DNA of 64,000 nucleotides. Origin: Romboutsia_E sp900604535 (GTDB lineage: Bacteria; Bacillota; Clostridia; Peptostreptococcales; Peptostreptococcaceae). Positions 35,825 to 44,206 of this stretch are shown piece after piece. Below the pieces are notes generated by a model. The model saw nothing but the letters and a program-made list of their open reading frames with translations, did no database searches and was not told the DNA's origin. The stretch spans positions 1-64,000 of the forward strand of contig NZ_UWOT01000016.1 of the NCBI RefSeq assembly GCF_900604535.1. The letters run 5' to 3'. The position numbers and the translations under genes are program-made. Every line of letters begins with the position of its first letter. Within the stretch, counting starts at the first letter, position 1.

Positions 35825-36511
35825 TTACTCTTTATTATCTCTTACTTTTATGAATCTTCCAATAAATTCAACCATATATTCATTTATTTTCTCTATAGAG
35901 TTTTTATAATTAGCTTCTTCATCACTATAAATATAGTGAACTATAATGTCAGATAGCTCATAAATTAAGCTTTCATAAACAGTTTTTTCTTCTTCTTCTT
36001 TAAATACTAAGTTGTTAGTTTTATAAATACTTTTTATAAACTTTATAAGAGTATCTACTGCATCTTTTATTGGATTAGCTAAATCATTGTATAACTTAAC
36101 TCTCTTACTTTCCTCTCCTCCAGATTCATATAATTCAAACTCTATCATAAACTGACTTTTATATGGATCTTGAGTAACTTCTTCAACCCTCAATCCAATG
36201 CCCCTATATATTTGTAATAAGAAATAATTAATTACTATCATAGCTTCACTATATGATGTACTATCATTTGAGTAAACATATTCTATTACTTTATCTTTAA
36301 TTTGAGTTGTGAGTTCTCTAGATAGTTCTAGCTTTTCTTCATCATTAAATTCGATCCCTTTATATCTATATAATCCTACTATAATATTAAGAGCTTTATC
36401 TTTAGCATTTATTATTTCATTTACTAATTCATATATTAGGTCTAGTTTTTCACTTTCTATACCGACCTGTTTTAGTCTATTATCTATCTCGAATTCTTCA
36501 TAATAATTTAT
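35825..36511 (-). CDS. protein of unknown function with apparent AUA start
   Basis: The first ATG of this frame (36241) lies in the middle of the protein: the frame is open for 90 codons upstream with typical coding character (EEFEIDNRLKQVGIESEK, LDLIYELVNEIINAKDKA). Upstream of that an AAGGAG site is found, and the only plausible initiation codon is ATA at 36511, 10 nt behind it, giving 228 residues (first residues INYYEEFE). The protein is acidic, helical and lacks membrane segments; two halves with similar NIIVGLYR / VYSNDS-like and LSDIIVHYIYSDE patterns suggest an internal repeat. No family recognised. Confidence 0.65.
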   Translation of the reverse strand: MNYYEEFEIDNRLKQVGIESEKLDLIYELVNEIINAKDKALNIIVGLYRYKGIEFNDEEKLELSRELTTQIKDKVIEYVYSNDSTSYSEAMIVINYFLLQIYRGIGLRVEEVTQDPYKSQFMIEFELYESGGEESKRVKLYNDLANPIKDAVDTLIKFIKSIYKTNNLVFKEEEEKTVYESLIYELSDIIVHYIYSDEEANYKNSIEKINEYMVEFIGRFIKVRDNKE

Positions 36512-36572
36512 ATCGAATCATCTCCTTTTATATAAATTATTAGTTATATAAAATATATGATAATAAATATAA

Positions 36573-36620
36573 AAAATGACTGTCTAGAAATAAATTTCAT
36601 TATTTTTAGATAGTCATTTT
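36573..36620 (-). terminator. terminator of the nad operon
   Basis: AAAATGACTATCTAAAAA and TTTCTAGACAGTCATTTT pair over 18 bp with wobble pairs, 21 nt past the nadC stop codon, followed by a T run. Confidence 0.8.
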
Positions 36621-36640
36621 ATTTGCTTAACTACATAAAT

Positions 36641-37477
36641 TTATATATTTCTTAAATTCTTTAAACTTAAGTCTAAAGCTTTTACTGAGTGAGTTAACTC
36701 ACCAACAGATATATAGTCTACACCTATTTTACTTATCTCTTCCATTCTTTCTAAAGTAACATTACCTGAAAATTCAACCAATGCTTTTCTATCAATTATT
36801 TTCAATGCTTCCCTAGCTGTATCTATATCCATATTATCGAGCATTATTATATCCACTCCAACTTCAACAGCTTCTTTAACCATATCTAAATTTTCTACTT
36901 CAACTTCTATCTTTCTAACAAAAGGTGTATTTTCCCTCAATAACTCAACCGCTTTTTTTATTCCACCAGCAGCTTCTATATGATTATCTTTAATCATTAT
37001 TCCATCAGACAAGTTAAATCTATGATTTATTCCACCACCAATTTTTACAGAATATTTATCTAAAATTCTTAAGTTTGGAATAGTTTTTCTAGTATCTAGT
37101 AATTTCATATTACTATCTTTTAATTTATCTACAAATTTATTTGTTTTCGTAGCTATTCCACTCATACGCTGTAAATAGTTCAATGCTACTCTTTCCCCAG
37201 ATAATATATTTCTAGTACTACCTCTCAATAAGGCTATTTTATCGTATTTTTTAATTTTATCTCCATCATTTTTAAGCGATATAACTTCCACTTCACCAAG
37301 TATATCAAATACTCTTTTGAATATAGGAAGTCCTGCGAGTATACCATCTTCCTTGCATATTAAATCAGCCTCACATTTTAAATCTACTCCTATAATTGAG
37401 GTAGTGCTTATATCTTCATTTGGTATATCCTCAATTAAAGCCTCTTTTATCATTTTATCAATTAGCAAGTAGTTCAT
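36641..37477 (-). CDS. nadC: nicotinate-nucleotide pyrophosphorylase (carboxylating)
   Basis: 278-residue quinolinate phosphoribosyltransferase, third step of de novo NAD synthesis. Motifs: EDIPNEDISTTSI at the N-terminus, LNYLQRMSGIAT, LLDTRKTIPNLRILDKYSVK, GGINHRFNLSDGIMIKDNHI and the phosphate-binding strand IMLDNMD. Start overlaps the end of nadB by 20 nt, so translation is likely coupled. Normal length. Confidence 0.96.
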   Translation of the reverse strand: MNYLLIDKMIKEALIEDIPNEDISTTSIIGVDLKCEADLICKEDGILAGLPIFKRVFDILGEVEVISLKNDGDKIKKYDKIALLRGSTRNILSGERVALNYLQRMSGIATKTNKFVDKLKDSNMKLLDTRKTIPNLRILDKYSVKIGGGINHRFNLSDGIMIKDNHIEAAGGIKKAVELLRENTPFVRKIEVEVENLDMVKEAVEVGVDIIMLDNMDIDTAREALKIIDRKALVEFSGNVTLERMEEISKIGVDYISVGELTHSVKALDLSLKNLRNI

Positions 37478-38750
37478 TTTTTAAATCCTCTCTTATAGTG
37501 ATTATCTTATTTAATAAAATAGATTTATTTAGGTGTGTACATAGTTCTATATTTAACTTGTCATCTTCAACTATATTAAATTCTATAATATCTATATTTT
37601 TATTTATATGGTCCGCTGCTCTTTTAGAAAAAACTAATCCTTCTAATAATGAATTGCTCGCTAATCTATTTGCACCATGGACACCTGTACAACTTACCTC
37701 ACCCACTGCATATAATCTAGTCATTGATGTATATGAATTTAAGTCAACATCAATTCCACCCATAAAATAATGTTGTGCTGGAGTAACCTTTATATATTCT
37801 TTAGTTATATCTATTCCTCTCAATAAACATTGTTTATATATATATGCAAATCTATTTTTTATATATTTTGCATCTAAATGTGTTACATCCAAGTAAACAT
37901 AATTTCTATTATCAATTTTCATTTGCTCAAAAATTGCCTTACTTACAATATCTCTTGGTAATAACTCATTTATGAACCTTTGTTTATTTTTATTTAATAA
38001 CTTCCCGCCTTCTCCTCTTACAGATTCTGATATTAATAGCTTTCTACCATGGCTATTTTCTTCATAAAAAGACGTTGGGTGTATTTGTATATATCCTATA
38101 TCTTTTACTTTTATATTATGTTTAAGCGCAATAGCCAATCCATCGCCAGTTAAATGTCTTTGATTAGTTGAACTTTTAAATAGTCCTCCTATTCCACCAG
38201 TTGCTAAAACAACAACTTTCGAAAATATATTAATTTTATCTTTTTTTAGTACTATTCCACCTAAACATTCATTATTAAAAGTTATTATATCTATTAGACA
38301 TGTATTTTCAAATAAAGTTATATTTTTTCTATTCTTAACCTCATTTATTAAAGTTTCAAATACAGCTTTACCTGTAGTATCCTTGCTGTATACAATTCTA
38401 TTTATACTGTGTGCACCTTCTCTTGTAAATGCTATTTTTCCATCATCTTTATCTAAATTAAGTCCAAGTTTAATCATTGACTCTATATTGTTCATAGATT
38501 CTATAGCTAAGACTTCTACCGCTTCATCTTTATTTTTATATTGTCCAGCTCTTAAAGTATCTTCTATAAATAAATTTATATCCTCTTTTCCTCTAGCAGT
38601 AGAAATCCCTCCTTGAGCAAGGTATGTGTTATTATTCTCTATGCTATCTTTTGAAATAACTAATATGTTTAGTTTTTTATCTAAGTTAAGAGCGCAATAT
38701 AAGCCCGAAACTCCACTACCAACAATCAAAACATCATACTGTAGATTCAT
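37458..38750 (-). CDS. nadB: L-aspartate oxidase
   Basis: 430-residue flavoprotein that converts aspartate to iminoaspartate for quinolinate synthesis. FAD-binding GxGxxG is VGSGVSGLYCALNL; the family motifs YLAQGGISTA, REGAHSINRIVY, VVLATGGIGGLF, TGDGLAIAL and VGEVSCTGVHGANRLASNSL are present. It lacks the C-terminal helical extension of longer proteobacterial enzymes, as is usual in Clostridia; in anaerobes the electron acceptor would be fumarate. The start at 38750 follows CAGGTGAT and overlaps the nadA end by 17 nt. Confidence 0.96.
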   Translation of the reverse strand: MNLQYDVLIVGSGVSGLYCALNLDKKLNILVISKDSIENNNTYLAQGGISTARGKEDINLFIEDTLRAGQYKNKDEAVEVLAIESMNNIESMIKLGLNLDKDDGKIAFTREGAHSINRIVYSKDTTGKAVFETLINEVKNRKNITLFENTCLIDIITFNNECLGGIVLKKDKINIFSKVVVLATGGIGGLFKSSTNQRHLTGDGLAIALKHNIKVKDIGYIQIHPTSFYEENSHGRKLLISESVRGEGGKLLNKNKQRFINELLPRDIVSKAIFEQMKIDNRNYVYLDVTHLDAKYIKNRFAYIYKQCLLRGIDITKEYIKVTPAQHYFMGGIDVDLNSYTSMTRLYAVGEVSCTGVHGANRLASNSLLEGLVFSKRAADHINKNIDIIEFNIVEDDKLNIELCTHLNKSILLNKIITIREDLKNELLAN

Positions 38751-39666
38751 TTTTATCACCTGCAAATCTATGCATATTTAGCAAACAATTTAAAGCATTA
38801 ACTCTTATCTCTTCTTCTATATATATTTCATTTTCCATTTTTAATAAAGTTTCATATATACTTTCTAATGTAGTTTTCTTCATATCTTCACAACATACAC
38901 TATCTCCAGGTATGTAAAAATTTTTGTTAGGATTTTTTTTTGTTAATTCATGTAGTATTCCCTCTTCTGTTGCAACTATAAAGTCTTTATAATTACTTTT
39001 TGTAGCATAATCTATAATTCCCGATGTAGATCCTATATAGTCCGCTATATCTCTGATTTCACTTTGGCACTCTGGATGCACTAATACTTTTGCATTTTTA
39101 TATCTTATTCTTAACTCTATTATGTCTGATACCTTTATATTGTGATGATACTTACAGTATCCATCCCAAAGAATAAATTCTTTTTCTGGAAATTCCTCTG
39201 ATATATATTTACCTAAATTTTTATCAGGTACAAATATTACTTGTTTTTCATGAATATTATTTAATATTTTAACTGCGCTTGAAGATGTTACAGCTACATC
39301 ACAATGTGATTTTACTTCTGCTGTAGAATTTATATAACAAACAACTATAGCATTTGGATATTTTTTTTTAAGTTCTAATATAACTTTTTCATTTGCCATA
39401 TCAGCCATAGCACATCCGGCATCTATTATAGGCATTAAGACTTTTTTATTTGGAGATAATATTTTTGCACTCTCCCCCATAAATTTGACTCCACAAAACA
39501 CAATTACTTCTTCATCACAATCTCTTGCTATTTCACTTAAAAAATATGAATCTCCTACATAATCAGCTAAATCTTGTATCTCTGGTGGTTGATAATAATG
39601 AGCTAGTATAATAGCATTTCTATCTACCTTTATTTTATTTATTTTCTCTATTAAATCATTTGACAT
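38734..39666 (-). CDS. nadA: quinolinate synthase
   Basis: 310-residue [4Fe-4S] enzyme that condenses iminoaspartate with dihydroxyacetone phosphate. The three cluster ligands are visible as Cys85 (IDAGCAMADM), Cys171 (LWDGYCKYHH) and Cys258 (PGDSVCCED). AHYYQPPEIQDLADYVGDS and HPECQSEIRDIADYIGSTSG bind substrate. First gene of the overlapping nadA-nadB-nadC operon, with its own promoter at 39712-39740. Confidence 0.96.
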   Translation of the reverse strand: MSNDLIEKINKIKVDRNAIILAHYYQPPEIQDLADYVGDSYFLSEIARDCDEEVIVFCGVKFMGESAKILSPNKKVLMPIIDAGCAMADMANEKVILELKKKYPNAIVVCYINSTAEVKSHCDVAVTSSSAVKILNNIHEKQVIFVPDKNLGKYISEEFPEKEFILWDGYCKYHHNIKVSDIIELRIRYKNAKVLVHPECQSEIRDIADYIGSTSGIIDYATKSNYKDFIVATEEGILHELTKKNPNKNFYIPGDSVCCEDMKKTTLESIYETLLKMENEIYIEEEIRVNALNCLLNMHRFAGDKNESTV

Positions 39667-39690
39667 AAATAAATCCCTTAACCTTTCATC

Positions 39691-39740
39691 TGTATATACA
39701 CCTGTAAATCCATTGTATCATTTGATATTTTAATCTTCAA
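39691..39740 (-). promoter_or_regulatory. nad operon promoter with palindrome at the transcription start
   Basis: TTGAAG (39735-39740), 17 nt, TACAAT (39712-39717) on the minus strand. The perfect dyad TGTATATACA (39691-39700) lies about 10 nt downstream of the -10 box, where a repressor of NAD synthesis could bind; the regulator is not identifiable from sequence. Confidence 0.6.
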
Positions 39741-39842
39741 TATAAACTAATTACTTTATAGAATTATTTTTTTAAGATATTATATATATTAGTTGGGTAT
39801 AAAATAATATATAATTTTTATATATAAGATATAGGTGATAAA

Positions 39843-40487
39843 ATGCTAAAAAATAAAACTAAAAAAGAATTAATAGAATTCTTTAGAGATGTAAACTATA
39901 GTATAGTTAAATATGATAAGAATGATATTATTGCTATCGAAAATTCACCATGTAATAAGGTTGGATTAGTTCTAAGTGGTAATATAGATATAAAAAGAAT
40001 TTTAACTAGTAACAAAGTAGTTCATCTTTCTTCATTTAGTGTTGGCTATTTATTCGGAGAAATAATTGCATTCTCTGATGCTAACTCTTATCCAGCTACA
40101 GTTATTTCATCAACTAATAGCGAGGTAATGTTTATAGATAAATATGATTTTATTTATTTTTGTACTAGCCACCCTAGTTTCTTGAAGTTATTTTTAAATG
40201 AATTAACTAATAAGATAATAACTTTAAATAAATCTATAACTGGTTTATCATTTAGCACAATTAAACAAAAACTATGCAACTTTTTAATACAAGAATCTAA
40301 CATCCAAAAAAGTAATTTTATAAAATTAAACATGACAAAACAAAAGCTTTCTGAATCACTTGGAATTCCTAGACCTTCACTTTCAAGAGAATTAATTAAC
40401 ATGAAAGATGAAGGATTAATAGATTATCAAAAAAACATAATAAAGATACTAGATAGAGAGGCTTTGGAAGATATTCTGATGGACTAA
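39843..40487 (+). CDS. Crp/Fnr-family transcription regulator
   Basis: 214-residue regulator: cyclic-nucleotide-binding-type beta barrel at about 15-125 (GLVLSGNIDIKRIL, FGEIIAFSDANSYPATV), dimer helix, and a winged helix at about 150-205 with TKQKLSESLGIPRPSLSREL as recognition region. No N-terminal cysteine cluster is present, so it is not an Fe-S FNR. It faces the nadA promoter, but control of NAD genes is only a possibility. RBS AGGTGA. Confidence 0.88.
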   Translation: MLKNKTKKELIEFFRDVNYSIVKYDKNDIIAIENSPCNKVGLVLSGNIDIKRILTSNKVVHLSSFSVGYLFGEIIAFSDANSYPATVISSTNSEVMFIDKYDFIYFCTSHPSFLKLFLNELTNKIITLNKSITGLSFSTIKQKLCNFLIQESNIQKSNFIKLNMTKQKLSESLGIPRPSLSRELINMKDEGLIDYQKNIIKILDREALEDILMD

Positions 40488-40495
40488 CTTAAAAC

Positions 40496-40546
40496 AAAAA
40501 TAGCTTAATTTTATACTTTATATTTGTATAAAATTAAGCTATTTTT
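40496..40546. terminator. bidirectional terminator
   Basis: 21-bp perfect arms (core ATAGCTTAATTTTATAC) around a 9-nt loop, serving both the Crp/Fnr gene and the convergent asnB gene. Confidence 0.9.
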
Positions 40547-40556
40547 AGCATTCTAT

Positions 40557-42398
40557 CTATAATTGTAAGTCTACATTATAAAGATTCATCCAAGTGTTTA
40601 TTTGAATTAAATATGCTATAACTTGAGGACCTGTCATTAATTGTCCAAACCAAGGTTGGTTAAATGCTGAACCACCAGTCTGAACTAATTCTTTTACAAA
40701 TTCTTCATCTATAATTTGATGAATAGGGGAACTTTTATCATCTAATATTCTCTTTAACATCTTACATACTTCTTTTGTGTATATTGGATTATGAGTTTTA
40801 GGATAAGGGCTTTTTTTTCTTTCAACGATATTTTCTGGTAATATTCCTTTAGATGCTTCTCTTAACAGTCCTTTTTCTCTTCCATTTAGCAGTTTTATAT
40901 GCTTAGGCATATTAAATGCATATTCTACTAATCTTTTATCTGCAAAAGGTACTCTACCTTCTAAACTATTATGCATAGTCATTCTATCTTTCCTATTTAA
41001 TAAAGTTATCATAAACCATTTTAGATTTAAGTATGATAATTCTCTCATTATTGAATCTTCCTTTGATTCTCCATTAAGCTTAGGCACCTTAGCTATACTA
41101 TCTCTACATGCTTGCTTTACATAATCTTCTATTGGTAACAACTTCAAACTATCATTTAATACATTTTTCCTATAACCAATTGTGGTAGCCCAAGGGAAAA
41201 TTTCTATAGAATCATATTCTCTAGTATACCAAGGGTACCCTCCAAAAACCTCATCTGCACATTCTCCAGATAAAACAACTGTAGCGTGTTTACTTACCTC
41301 TCTTGAAAAAAGGTCTAAGGATGAGTCAATATCTGCCATACCTGGTAAATCAGATGCCATAGTTGCATCTATTAAAGCATGCGCAAGTTCTACATTATCA
41401 AGAACTACGTCATGATGATTACTTCCGATATACTCTGCCATAACCTTTACCCAATATGAATCTGAGTTTGGTTGAAAATAACTTTTCTTAAAATATTTTT
41501 CATTATCTGTATAGTCTATAGAAAAAGTATTAAGTGTTTCTTTTCCTTGTCTATTGAAAGCATCTGCTGCTACCTTTGATATTATACTAGAATCTAATCC
41601 ACCAGATAAAAAAGTACACACAGGTACATCACTTACAAGTTGACCCTCTATTGCTTCAATCAATAAATCTCTTACATATTTCTTAGTTTCTTCTAAGTTA
41701 TGCTCATGTTCTTTAGCTTGAAGCTTCCAATACTCTTTTAATTTTATGCCTGATTTATTAAATCTTAAATAATGTGCTGGTGGAACTTCTCTTATATCTT
41801 TAAAAATACCACTATTTAGGATTCTAGCAGGTCCTAGTGATATTAACTCTAAAAATCCATCTCGATCAACAACATGACTAATTAATGGATGAGTTAGTAA
41901 TGCCTTTTCTTCAGATCCAAAAACTAAGTTCCCATTCTTGTAAGAATAAAATAATGGCTTTACACCAAGTGGGTCTCTTGCTAAAAATAATTCTTGTTTA
42001 TACTCGTCCCATACTCCAAATGCATAAATTCCATTTATATAATCTAAGCACAATTCACCGAACTCTATATATGCTGTTAAAAGAACTTCTGTATCTGAAT
42101 ATGAATCAAATGTATATCCTCTTTCCTTTAATCTATCTCTAACCTCTTCAGTATTATATAACTCTCCGTTATAGCAAATTGTATATTCTCTATCTCCTAT
42201 AGTTTTACTCATCGGTTGTAATCCACCTGTTGGATCTACAATCGCTAATCTTTTGTGTCCAATAATAGAGTGTGAATATGTCTTTATACCTTCAGAGTTA
42301 GGACCTCTAAATCTTAAGGTTGATATCATATTCTCAACTATATTTGTGTAATCCTTTATATTGTCATTAAGGTTACACCATCCTGATATTCCACACAT
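40557..42398 (-). CDS. asnB: asparagine synthase (glutamine-hydrolysing)
   Basis: 613-residue amidotransferase making asparagine from aspartate, ATP and glutamine. Cys2 (MCGISGW) is the glutaminase nucleophile, and HKRLAIVD, YNGELYN and SDTEVLLTAY belong to the N-terminal glutaminase domain (1-200). The synthetase domain has the PP-loop FLSGGLDSSI near residue 260, LSGECADEVFGGYPWY and MTMHNSLEGRVPF. Length is normal. The leader contains a dyad GCATAC / GTATGC at 42424-42445. RBS AAGGAGG. Confidence 0.95.
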   Translation of the reverse strand: MCGISGWCNLNDNIKDYTNIVENMISTLRFRGPNSEGIKTYSHSIIGHKRLAIVDPTGGLQPMSKTIGDREYTICYNGELYNTEEVRDRLKERGYTFDSYSDTEVLLTAYIEFGELCLDYINGIYAFGVWDEYKQELFLARDPLGVKPLFYSYKNGNLVFGSEEKALLTHPLISHVVDRDGFLELISLGPARILNSGIFKDIREVPPAHYLRFNKSGIKLKEYWKLQAKEHEHNLEETKKYVRDLLIEAIEGQLVSDVPVCTFLSGGLDSSIISKVAADAFNRQGKETLNTFSIDYTDNEKYFKKSYFQPNSDSYWVKVMAEYIGSNHHDVVLDNVELAHALIDATMASDLPGMADIDSSLDLFSREVSKHATVVLSGECADEVFGGYPWYTREYDSIEIFPWATTIGYRKNVLNDSLKLLPIEDYVKQACRDSIAKVPKLNGESKEDSIMRELSYLNLKWFMITLLNRKDRMTMHNSLEGRVPFADKRLVEYAFNMPKHIKLLNGREKGLLREASKGILPENIVERKKSPYPKTHNPIYTKEVCKMLKRILDDKSSPIHQIIDEEFVKELVQTGGSAFNQPWFGQLMTGPQVIAYLIQINTWMNLYNVDLQL

Positions 42399-42510
42399 TA
42401 GCCTTCCTCCTTAAACTTAAACTGCATACTTTATTTTATGTATGCTTAGGCTTAATGTTATAGAAAGTATTTTTTTCTTAAATAGTTTTTTTAATATAAA
42501 TATATAAAAT

Positions 42511-42537
42511 AAAAAAGAACCAATATCTCTCGGTTCT
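42511..42537 (-). terminator. terminator behind the cobalamin riboswitch
   Basis: AGAACCG / TGGTTCT 7-bp stem followed by TTTTTTATTTTA on the minus strand, about 90 nt past the riboswitch and upstream of the asnB leader. Confidence 0.75.
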
Positions 42538-42624
42538 CAAAATATATAATATGTACTTTAAAATATATCTATATAAAAATAACCCTCATATTACATATTC
42601 TCTCCCTCCGAAAGATTAATGCTT

Positions 42625-42800
42625 AATTTTAGGCAGGTCTCCTGACTTTGAACTCAACCTAATAGCTTATCCTTCCCAGTATACACCAGTGGAATTAGAG
42701 TCTCCAAACTCTCAAGCGTTCGTCATTCTTACAGTAGCGGGGGCTGTTATGGACTTTCACCATATTCCCTTTTAAGTACTCATTTGTACACCTTAATAAT
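42625..42800 (-). ncRNA. cobalamin (B12) riboswitch, no gene downstream
   Basis: On the minus strand the conserved cobalamin riboswitch blocks occur in the right order: GGGAATATGGTGAAAGTCC, AGCCCCCGCTACTGT, CCACTGG followed by GGGAAGG, and the B12 box AGTCAGGAGACCTGCC. They span about 175 nt. Downstream a site GGAGGGAG stands before ATG, but that ATG is followed at once by TAA, and then a terminator. No vitamin B12-related gene follows. Expected ligand is adenosyl- or methylcobalamin. Confidence 0.92.
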
Positions 42801-42857
42801 TTATATTTATACTTTAATTATATTTACTATACTTTTATTTTTCAACAGCTAAAATTA

Positions 42858-43952
42858 CTATTTTTTTAAATTATTCATATATTCAAATATTGTTATATTG
42901 CCAGCTTCAACTTCCTTATCTACTAAATTAGATAGTGTAACTCCTAATAATCTTATCTGCTTTTTATTATCTTCTAGGTTTTTTAACAGATTATATACAT
43001 TAATTCTAATATCTTTCTTAGTGTTTATAGGATGCTCTAAACTTATACTTCTAGTTATTTGAGTAAAATCTTCATACTTTATCTTTAATGTAACTGTTTT
43101 TCCTAGCTTATCTGAATATTTACATCTATATGCAACATCTTCACATAACTCACTTAATATATTAGTAACCTCTTCTTCATCAATACTTAAGTTTTGGCTT
43201 AAAGTAGTCTCTGAACCAATATATTTTCTCTCTCTATAAGGCTCTACGGGTCTATAGTCAATACCCCTAGAAAATTGATAAAATAGATATCCCCTATTTT
43301 TAAAAATATTTTCTAGTTCATAAATATTTAATTGCCTTAAATCATATCCATTTTGTATCCCCATATTTTTAAGTATTTTTCCAGTTACTTTTCCTACACC
43401 AAAAAATTTATTTATAGGAAGCTTATCTAAGAATTCCTGAGAATCCTCTTGTGTTATAACAGTTAAACCATTAGGTTTTTTATAATCTGATGCAAGCTTA
43501 GCTAAAAACTTATTATATGAAACTCCAGCTGATGCTGTTAGATTAGTTTCTTTTAAAATATCATTTTTTATCATTTTAGCTATAGTTGTTGCATACTTTA
43601 TATTTTTCTTGTTGTTTGTAACATCTAAATATGCCTCATCTAATGATAATGGCTCCACTAAATCTGTATATCTATGAAATATTTCTCTTATTTGATTAGA
43701 TACTTTACGATACTCATCAAATCTAGGATACACAAATATTGCATAAGGACATCTTTTATAAGCTATTTTAGATGGCATAGCTGAATGTATTCCAAATTTT
43801 CTTGCTTCATATGAACATGTTGTAACAACTCCCCTACTTTCTGGAGGTCCACCAACTACTACCGGTTTTCCTTTTAACAACGGATTATCTCTTTGTTCTA
43901 CAGATGCAAAAAATGCATCCATATCTATATGAATTATTTTTCTATTTTCCAT
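42858..43952 (-). CDS. dinB: DNA polymerase IV
   Basis: 364-residue Y-family translesion polymerase. Catalytic carboxylates are in IHIDMDAFFASVEQ (Asp and Phe of the active site) and SLDEAYLDVT. The thumb with VTGKILKNMGIQ and a little-finger domain (about 240-350) follow. The C-terminus is short; no clear beta-clamp motif was identified. Start ATG at 43952 is 11 nt behind GGAGG; the GTG 18 nt upstream overlaps the site. No LexA box was identified. Confidence 0.94.
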   Translation of the reverse strand: MENRKIIHIDMDAFFASVEQRDNPLLKGKPVVVGGPPESRGVVTTCSYEARKFGIHSAMPSKIAYKRCPYAIFVYPRFDEYRKVSNQIREIFHRYTDLVEPLSLDEAYLDVTNNKKNIKYATTIAKMIKNDILKETNLTASAGVSYNKFLAKLASDYKKPNGLTVITQEDSQEFLDKLPINKFFGVGKVTGKILKNMGIQNGYDLRQLNIYELENIFKNRGYLFYQFSRGIDYRPVEPYRERKYIGSETTLSQNLSIDEEEVTNILSELCEDVAYRCKYSDKLGKTVTLKIKYEDFTQITRSISLEHPINTKKDIRINVYNLLKNLEDNKKQIRLLGVTLSNLVDKEVEAGNITIFEYMNNLKK

Positions 43953-44092
43953 CCAAACTATCACCTCCACTTAAAAATTCAAGTTAATAATTATTATAAA
44001 ATATTTTTTTTGTATTTTTAAAAGTTTTTCTTGCAAAATCCCTTAAAAACATTTAAAATAAGTATTCCAAGGAACTAAGTATTTATTCCTTA

Positions 44093-44140
44093 TTGATAAC
44101 CGTAAATTTATTTTTATGTATATTTTTATTTGTATTTTGT
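44093..44140 (-). repeat. imperfect repeat of the DUF1846 leader (copy B)
   Basis: Shares the 12-mer TTGATAACCGTA and the 13-mer ATTTGTATTTTGT, in the same order and orientation, with 45754-45794. It lies between the DUF1846 terminator and dinB. Confidence 0.55.
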
Positions 44141-44156
44141 ATTTTATATTTAAAAA

Positions 44157-44184
44157 AGACCATTCTACTATTGTAGCATGGTCT
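44157..44184 (-). terminator. terminator of the DUF1846 gene
   Basis: AGACCATGCTAC / GTAGAATGGTCT hairpin with one mismatch, followed by TTTTTTA, 23 nt past the stop codon. Confidence 0.8.
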
Positions 44185-44206
44185 GATTTTCTATACTTTT
44201 ATTTTG

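Noticed and set aside
41182..42142. Plus-strand frames inside asnB
   Set aside because: Shadows of the asparagine synthase gene, whose full length is supported by motifs.
43953..44092. LexA operator upstream of dinB
   Set aside because: GGAAC...TTCC-type half-sites exist, but spacing and core do not match a LexA box.
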